A DNA stretch of 64,000 nucleotides from Collinsella aerofaciens (GTDB taxonomy: Bacteria; Actinomycetota; Coriobacteriia; Coriobacteriales; Coriobacteriaceae): the NCBI RefSeq assembly GCF_015553355.1, contig NZ_JADNGN010000006.1:16288-80287 (forward strand), in the 5' to 3' direction. Of this stretch, positions 60,515 to 64,000 are shown piece after piece; within the stretch, counting starts at the first letter, position 1; every line of letters starts with the position of its first letter. Position numbers and translations under genes: made by a program. Under the pieces are notes generated by a model, which saw only the letters and a program-made list of their open reading frames with translations, searched no databases and was not told the DNA's origin.

Positions 60515-62512
60515 CTACTGCAGGTCCAGCTGGTCCAGGTATTCCTTGCCGTGCTCGGAGATATGGCGCTTGCGGCCTGCCTCGTCGTTGCCCAGCAAAA
60601 GGTTGAACATAGTTTCCATCTTGGCGACGTCCTCGGGCTCCACCTTGATCAGGCGACGCGTCTCGGGGTTCATGGTGGTGAGCCACATCATGTCCGGATC
60701 GTTCTCACCAAGACCCTTGGAGCGGTTGATGGAACACTTCTGGTCGCCGATCTCTTTGAGGATGCCGTTCTTCTCGAGCTCGGTGTAGGCAAAGTAGGTC
60801 TTCTCTTTGCAGTTGATCTCGTAGAGCGGCGACTCGGCGATATACACGTAACCCTCGTCGATAAGTGTGGGCACCAGGCGGTAGAGCATGGTGAGTATGA
60901 GCGTGCGGATGTGATAACCGTCGACGTCGGCGTCCGTACAGATGATGACCTTGTTCCAGTTGAGGTTGTCCAGGTTGAAGGCGCCAAGGTTCTTGATGCG
61001 CTTGTCCTTGATCTCCACGCCGCAGCCCAGCACGCGCATAAGGTCCATGATGATGTCGGACTTAAAGATGCGCGGATAGTCCTCCTTCAGGCAGTTGAGG
61101 ATTTTGCCGCGGACGGGCATAACACCCTGGAACTCGGCATCGCGCGAGGTGCGAATGGCGCCTGCTGCCGAGTCGCCCTCTACGATGTAGATCTCGCGAC
61201 GGCTCTTGTCCTTGGAGCGGCAGTCGATGAACTTCTGCACGCGGTTGGCCATGTCGGTCTTCTGCTGCAGGTTGGTCTTGATGCTCTGACGCGTCTTCTC
61301 GGCGTTCTCGCGCGAGCGCTTGTTGATGAGCACCTGTTCCATGATCTTATTGGCGGCGTCCTTGTTCTCGATCAGGTAGGTCGAGAGGCGCTCCTTAAAG
61401 AAGGCAGTCATGGCCTGCTGGATAAAGCGGTTGTTGATGGCTTTCTTAGTCTGGTTTTCGTAGGACGTCTGGGTAGAGAAGCAGTTGGTCACCAGTACCA
61501 GGCAGTCCTGGACATCCTGCCACTTAATGCCGCTCTCGTTTTTGTTGTATTTGCCCTGTTGCTTAATGTAGGCATCGATGGCGCTGGTCAAAGCGCTGCG
61601 AGCGGCCTTCTCGGGCGAACCGCCATTCTCGAGCCACGATGAGTTGTGGTAGTACTCCTGCATCATGAAGGTGCGCGAGAAGCACATGCACGCGGTGATC
61701 TTTACGTTGTAGTCGGGCAGGTCCTCGCGGTCGCGACCGCGACGGTCGGCCTCGATAAAGAAAGGCTCGGTAAGGTAGTCGGTACCGACCTTCTCGAGCA
61801 CATAGTCCTCGATGCCCTTGGGATAGCAAAAGTCCTCTTCGGAAAACTCGCCATCGTCGCCCTCAATGCGCAGGCGGAAGGTCACGTTGGCGTTGACCAC
61901 GGCCTGACGACGCATGGTCTCGCGATACCAATCGTGGGGAATGCTGATGGAGGTAAAGACCTCAAGATCGGGGCGCCACTTGATGGTGGTGCCGGTGCGG
62001 TTCTCGTCGCTGGGCTCAATCTCGAGTGCCTTCTTTTTGGCGCCGACGACCTTGCCCTTCTTAAAGTGCAGGGAGTACTTATTGCCGTCGCGCCAAACCG
62101 TGACATCCATGTACTCGGAGGCGTACTGGGTCGCGCACGAGCCCAGGCCGTTGGTACCGAGCGAGAAGTCGTAGTCGCCGCCCTGGTTGTTGTTGTACTT
62201 GCCGCCGGCATAGAGCTCGCAAAAGACGAGTTCCCAGTTAAAGCGCTTCTCGGAGGGGTTCCAGTCGAGAGGGCAGCCGCGGCCATTGTCCTCTACCTGG
62301 ATAGAGCCATCGCGAAAGGCGGTAAGGGTGATGAGCTTGCCGTAGCCCTGGCGCGCCTCGTCAACGGCGTTGGACAGGATCTCGAAGGCGGCATGCGCGC
62401 AGCCATCGAGTCCGTCCGAGCCAAAGATGACGGCGGGGCGCAGGCGTACGCGCTCCTCGTCCTTGAGCTGGCGGATACTGTCGTTACCATAGTTTGCGGT
62501 GTTTTTTGCCAT
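60515..62512 (-). CDS. Type IIA DNA topoisomerase subunit B (second GyrB/ParE-like)
   Basis: 665 residues. GHKL ATPase motifs EILSNAVDEA, VEDNGRGCP and GTNGLGS; Toprim domain with IVEGDSAAGAI and CTDADVDGYHI; C-terminal QLDLQ. It has no large insertion. It heads a two-gene operon with subunit A and would form a heterotetramer that decatenates or relaxes DNA using ATP. Confidence 0.9.
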   Translation of the reverse strand: MAKNTANYGNDSIRQLKDEERVRLRPAVIFGSDGLDGCAHAAFEILSNAVDEARQGYGKLITLTAFRDGSIQVEDNGRGCPLDWNPSEKRFNWELVFCELYAGGKYNNNQGGDYDFSLGTNGLGSCATQYASEYMDVTVWRDGNKYSLHFKKGKVVGAKKKALEIEPSDENRTGTTIKWRPDLEVFTSISIPHDWYRETMRRQAVVNANVTFRLRIEGDDGEFSEEDFCYPKGIEDYVLEKVGTDYLTEPFFIEADRRGRDREDLPDYNVKITACMCFSRTFMMQEYYHNSSWLENGGSPEKAARSALTSAIDAYIKQQGKYNKNESGIKWQDVQDCLVLVTNCFSTQTSYENQTKKAINNRFIQQAMTAFFKERLSTYLIENKDAANKIMEQVLINKRSRENAEKTRQSIKTNLQQKTDMANRVQKFIDCRSKDKSRREIYIVEGDSAAGAIRTSRDAEFQGVMPVRGKILNCLKEDYPRIFKSDIIMDLMRVLGCGVEIKDKRIKNLGAFNLDNLNWNKVIICTDADVDGYHIRTLILTMLYRLVPTLIDEGYVYIAESPLYEINCKEKTYFAYTELEKNGILKEIGDQKCSINRSKGLGENDPDMMWLTTMNPETRRLIKVEPEDVAKMETMFNLLLGNDEAGRKRHISEHGKEYLDQLDLQ

Positions 62513-62743
62513 ACTCGCTCTCTCGGTGCTCCTTTGCTGCGTTTAAGTCATATAGATAGTCAAGGTAGCATAGCCCAACCCACAGACGATTCCACCCAAC
62601 ACGAAATCCATCGAACAATCGTTCGGAATTTGGTGGAACAGCGTTTACTCGGACAAATCCGAGTCGGTTCTGTCCGAGTAAGTTTGAATAGCGAATCGAA
62701 ATTGCTATGTCCGCATAGCGATGGCGGATATGGTTTCCGTAAT

Positions 62744-62810
62744 GACAGATATAGTTGACATTGGCTGATAGATGCAATATATATGTGTCATGTTGCAACG
62801 GATATCTGTC
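62744..62810 (+). promoter_or_regulatory. Promoter of the XRE gene bracketed by an inverted repeat
   Basis: TTGACA (62755-62760), 17-base spacer, TATATA (62778-62783). The 9-base inverted repeat GACAGATAT (62744-62752) and ATATCTGTC (62802-62810) flanks it, suggesting autoregulation by looping or paired sites. Confidence 0.7.
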
Positions 62811-62831
62811 CATTACTACGAAAGGAACTCC

Positions 62832-63062
62832 ATGCCGGGCAAAAAGAACCTACGCATGAAGGCGGCGCGCGCGGCGGTTGGCCTTTCGCAAGCTGACTTG
62901 GCCGAGGCCGTGGGCGTTACGCGCCAGACCATCGGCCTGATCGAGGCGGGCGGCTACAACCCCACGCTCAATTTGTGCGTGTCAATCTGTAAAGCGCTAC
63001 GCGTTACGTTGAACGACTTGTTTTGGGAAGACGAGAGCGACGTCGACCCTGACGCTCTTTAG
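62832..63062 (+). CDS. XRE-family regulator (small)
   Basis: 76 residues, one HTH: LRMKAARAAVGLSQADLAEAVGVTRQTIGLIEAGGYNPTLNLCVSICKAL, and DLFWEDE at the end. This is the short type that typically precedes a small membrane protein gene. AAAGGA precedes the ATG; the next gene starts 9 bases after its stop. Confidence 0.92.
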   Translation: MPGKKNLRMKAARAAVGLSQADLAEAVGVTRQTIGLIEAGGYNPTLNLCVSICKALRVTLNDLFWEDESDVDPDAL

Positions 63063-63071
63063 GAGTTCGCT

Positions 63072-63656
63072 ATGAAATTTGAAGATTTAAAACTCGTGCA
63101 AAAGTGGCGTGAATATGCCGGCCCAAAGGATGAGCGCCTGGAGGCTGAGAGCGCGAAGATCTACAAGATTGGTTTCGTGCTGCTTTCGTTTGGCATGTTG
63201 ATGATCTTTTTCTACCAGTTTATAGCTCGACAGGTTGCGTGGGTTCACAGCGACGCCAGTGAAATGCCGCATGGCTTTGCAACGCCGTTCGAGGCAGCCA
63301 TGTATTTGTGGCTCGTTCTCGTGATGTTGATTTGCGCAGGACTGCAAACGCGGAAGGGCTATGTCGATACCAATCGTTTTGGGCAAACCGAGTATCTTCC
63401 TGTTGGATATTTCCTGCTTCTCAGCGGTCTTAGCGGCGCCGCGTTCGCGCTTGTTATTGCCGCAATGCGCTGTATCGCTGAGGCGCAGATCGTGCCGCTC
63501 GAAAGCGTCTTTTGGTTGGCGAACCTGGCCACGGGCGTGTTCTGCGGCGCGACGATTTTCGCGGCCACGTTTGCTGTCCTGTGCGCAACGTTTTTCACGG
63601 CGAAAAGACGCCGTGCCAAGCTCGAGGCAGAACTCGACTCCACTGACGATATCTAA
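63072..63656 (+). CDS. Four-helix membrane protein paired with the XRE regulator
   Basis: 194 residues with four membrane segments (about 32-52, 78-98, 112-135 and 147-172) and a basic/acidic tail. It resembles DUF3796/DUF6773-like proteins co-encoded with small XRE regulators; role unknown. A terminator follows. Confidence 0.7.
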   Translation: MKFEDLKLVQKWREYAGPKDERLEAESAKIYKIGFVLLSFGMLMIFFYQFIARQVAWVHSDASEMPHGFATPFEAAMYLWLVLVMLICAGLQTRKGYVDTNRFGQTEYLPVGYFLLLSGLSGAAFALVIAAMRCIAEAQIVPLESVFWLANLATGVFCGATIFAATFAVLCATFFTAKRRRAKLEAELDSTDDI

Positions 63657-63661
63657 TGCGT

Positions 63662-63697
63662 AATGGGCTGGCTCTGGGTATCCAGAACCAGCCCATT
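63662..63697. terminator. Hairpin after the membrane-protein gene
   Basis: Arms AATGGGCTGG(C)TCTGG/CCAGA(A)CCAGCCCATT, ending TTTGA. Confidence 0.75.
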
Positions 63698-63745
63698 TGA
63701 TGTTCGATGAGCCGAGTCGGTGTCTCTCGCAAAGGCAACTGAGAG

Positions 63746-63961
63746 CTAGTGAGGCTTATCAGAATTGACCTCATCGGCGGTGTCGTTTTCGAGCGCCGTG
63801 CGACGGGCGCTGTAGGCGACAAGGCCGGCGCCGGCTGCGGCGAGTGCTGCTGCGGCTGCTGTCAGGGGGACGTTGCTGTCGCCCGTGCCCGCAAGCGCGC
63901 CCGCTTTTCCGGGGCGCTTGTTATTCAAGACTTTAGTCTGCTGGCCGCGCAGCGGCCAGCT
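63746..63961 (-). pseudogene. C-terminal cell-wall-anchor tail of a surface protein, truncated
   Basis: The frame ends with a sorting signal: LAGTGDS (LPXTG-like), a hydrophobic Ala-rich helix of about 22 residues, then ARRTALENDTADEV. In-frame upstream there is a stop at 63962-63964, directly after a hairpin, and no good start, so only the anchor remains. Confidence 0.65.
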
Positions 63962-63985
63962 TTAAACCACCCGCTACGCGGGTGG
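63940..63985. repeat. Double hairpin at the right edge
   Basis: Hairpin 1 is GCTGGCCGC-GCA-GCGGCCAGC (63940-63960) and hairpin 2 is CCACCCGC-TAC-GCGGGTGG (63967-63985), separated by TTTAAA. Subterminal short-loop hairpins like these are typical of IS200/IS605-type ends, but the rest is outside the window. Confidence 0.6.
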
Positions 63986-64000
63986 AGACAAACGGCTTTA

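Noticed and set aside
58784-61642. 952-codon plus-strand open frame
   Set aside because: It is the antisense of the topoisomerase A and B genes; composition (Leu/Gly/Val/Asp runs) is that of a high-GC shadow frame and it spans two real genes.

Overview
The window is high-GC, densely packed bacterial DNA that most likely comes from a gut Coriobacteriia (Collinsella-like actinobacterium). This is inferred from base composition, gene content (type III glutamine synthetase, fused MurT-GatD, several Man-family PTS proteins, ferredoxin-rich proteins) and a mix of actinobacterial and Firmicutes-like material. No 16S gene is present to confirm it.

Layout. 1-5 kb (minus strand): one-carbon/methionine genes, namely metF, a stand-alone B12-methionine-synthase activation protein and the 5' part of a homocysteine methyltransferase, with a cytosine methyltransferase/DUF4928 restriction-modification pair inserted between them. 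5-7.2 kb: type III glutamine synthetase. 7.2-9.6 kb: tRNA-Glu(UUC), decayed duplicate tRNA-end/terminator units, and a complete IS30-family element. 9.6-14 kb: a single-polypeptide MurT-GatD fusion and two tandem TPR-like proteins. 14-18 kb: an iron alcohol dehydrogenase and two glycerol-dehydrogenase paralogues. 18-24.6 kb: a four-cluster ferredoxin, YchF, an XRE regulator facing an unknown gene across a 24-bp palindrome, asparaginase and GMP synthase.

24.6-53 kb is accessory DNA. Its centre-piece is a coherent sugar locus (25.6-33.1 kb): a LevR-like regulator whose sigma-54 features are missing, a complete mannose-family PTS (IIB, IIC, IID, IIA), a cytoplasmic DUF2961/GH172 glycosidase and a ROK sugar kinase. 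Then come a lower-GC three-methyltransferase cassette with an orphan operator (33.2-35.4 kb), an ECF-type uptake system with a double-length ABC transporter and a divergent AraC regulator (36.7-44.4 kb; siderophore/metal-like), and a gene graveyard (44.5-52.6 kb). The graveyard holds one intact AAA/DUF4143 ATPase with two broken copies, a collapsed lantibiotic-type ABC/histidine-kinase locus, and TetR, HsdS, GyrI-like and DUF2992 remnants.

52.6-64 kb: a carboxymuconolactone-decarboxylase/cupin fusion, three consecutive class-M-like Sir2 proteins divergent from a TetR regulator, cupin and HxlR genes around an operator-like repeat, a flavin reductase, a second type IIA topoisomerase pair, an XRE/membrane-protein pair with a well-formed promoter, and at the right edge the sortase-type tail of a surface protein cut off by a double hairpin.

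The most interesting systems are the LevR-like/PTS/GH172/ROK sugar locus, the triple Sir2 operon, the MurT-GatD fusion, and a small family of hairpins whose stems differ while part of the loop stays similar.
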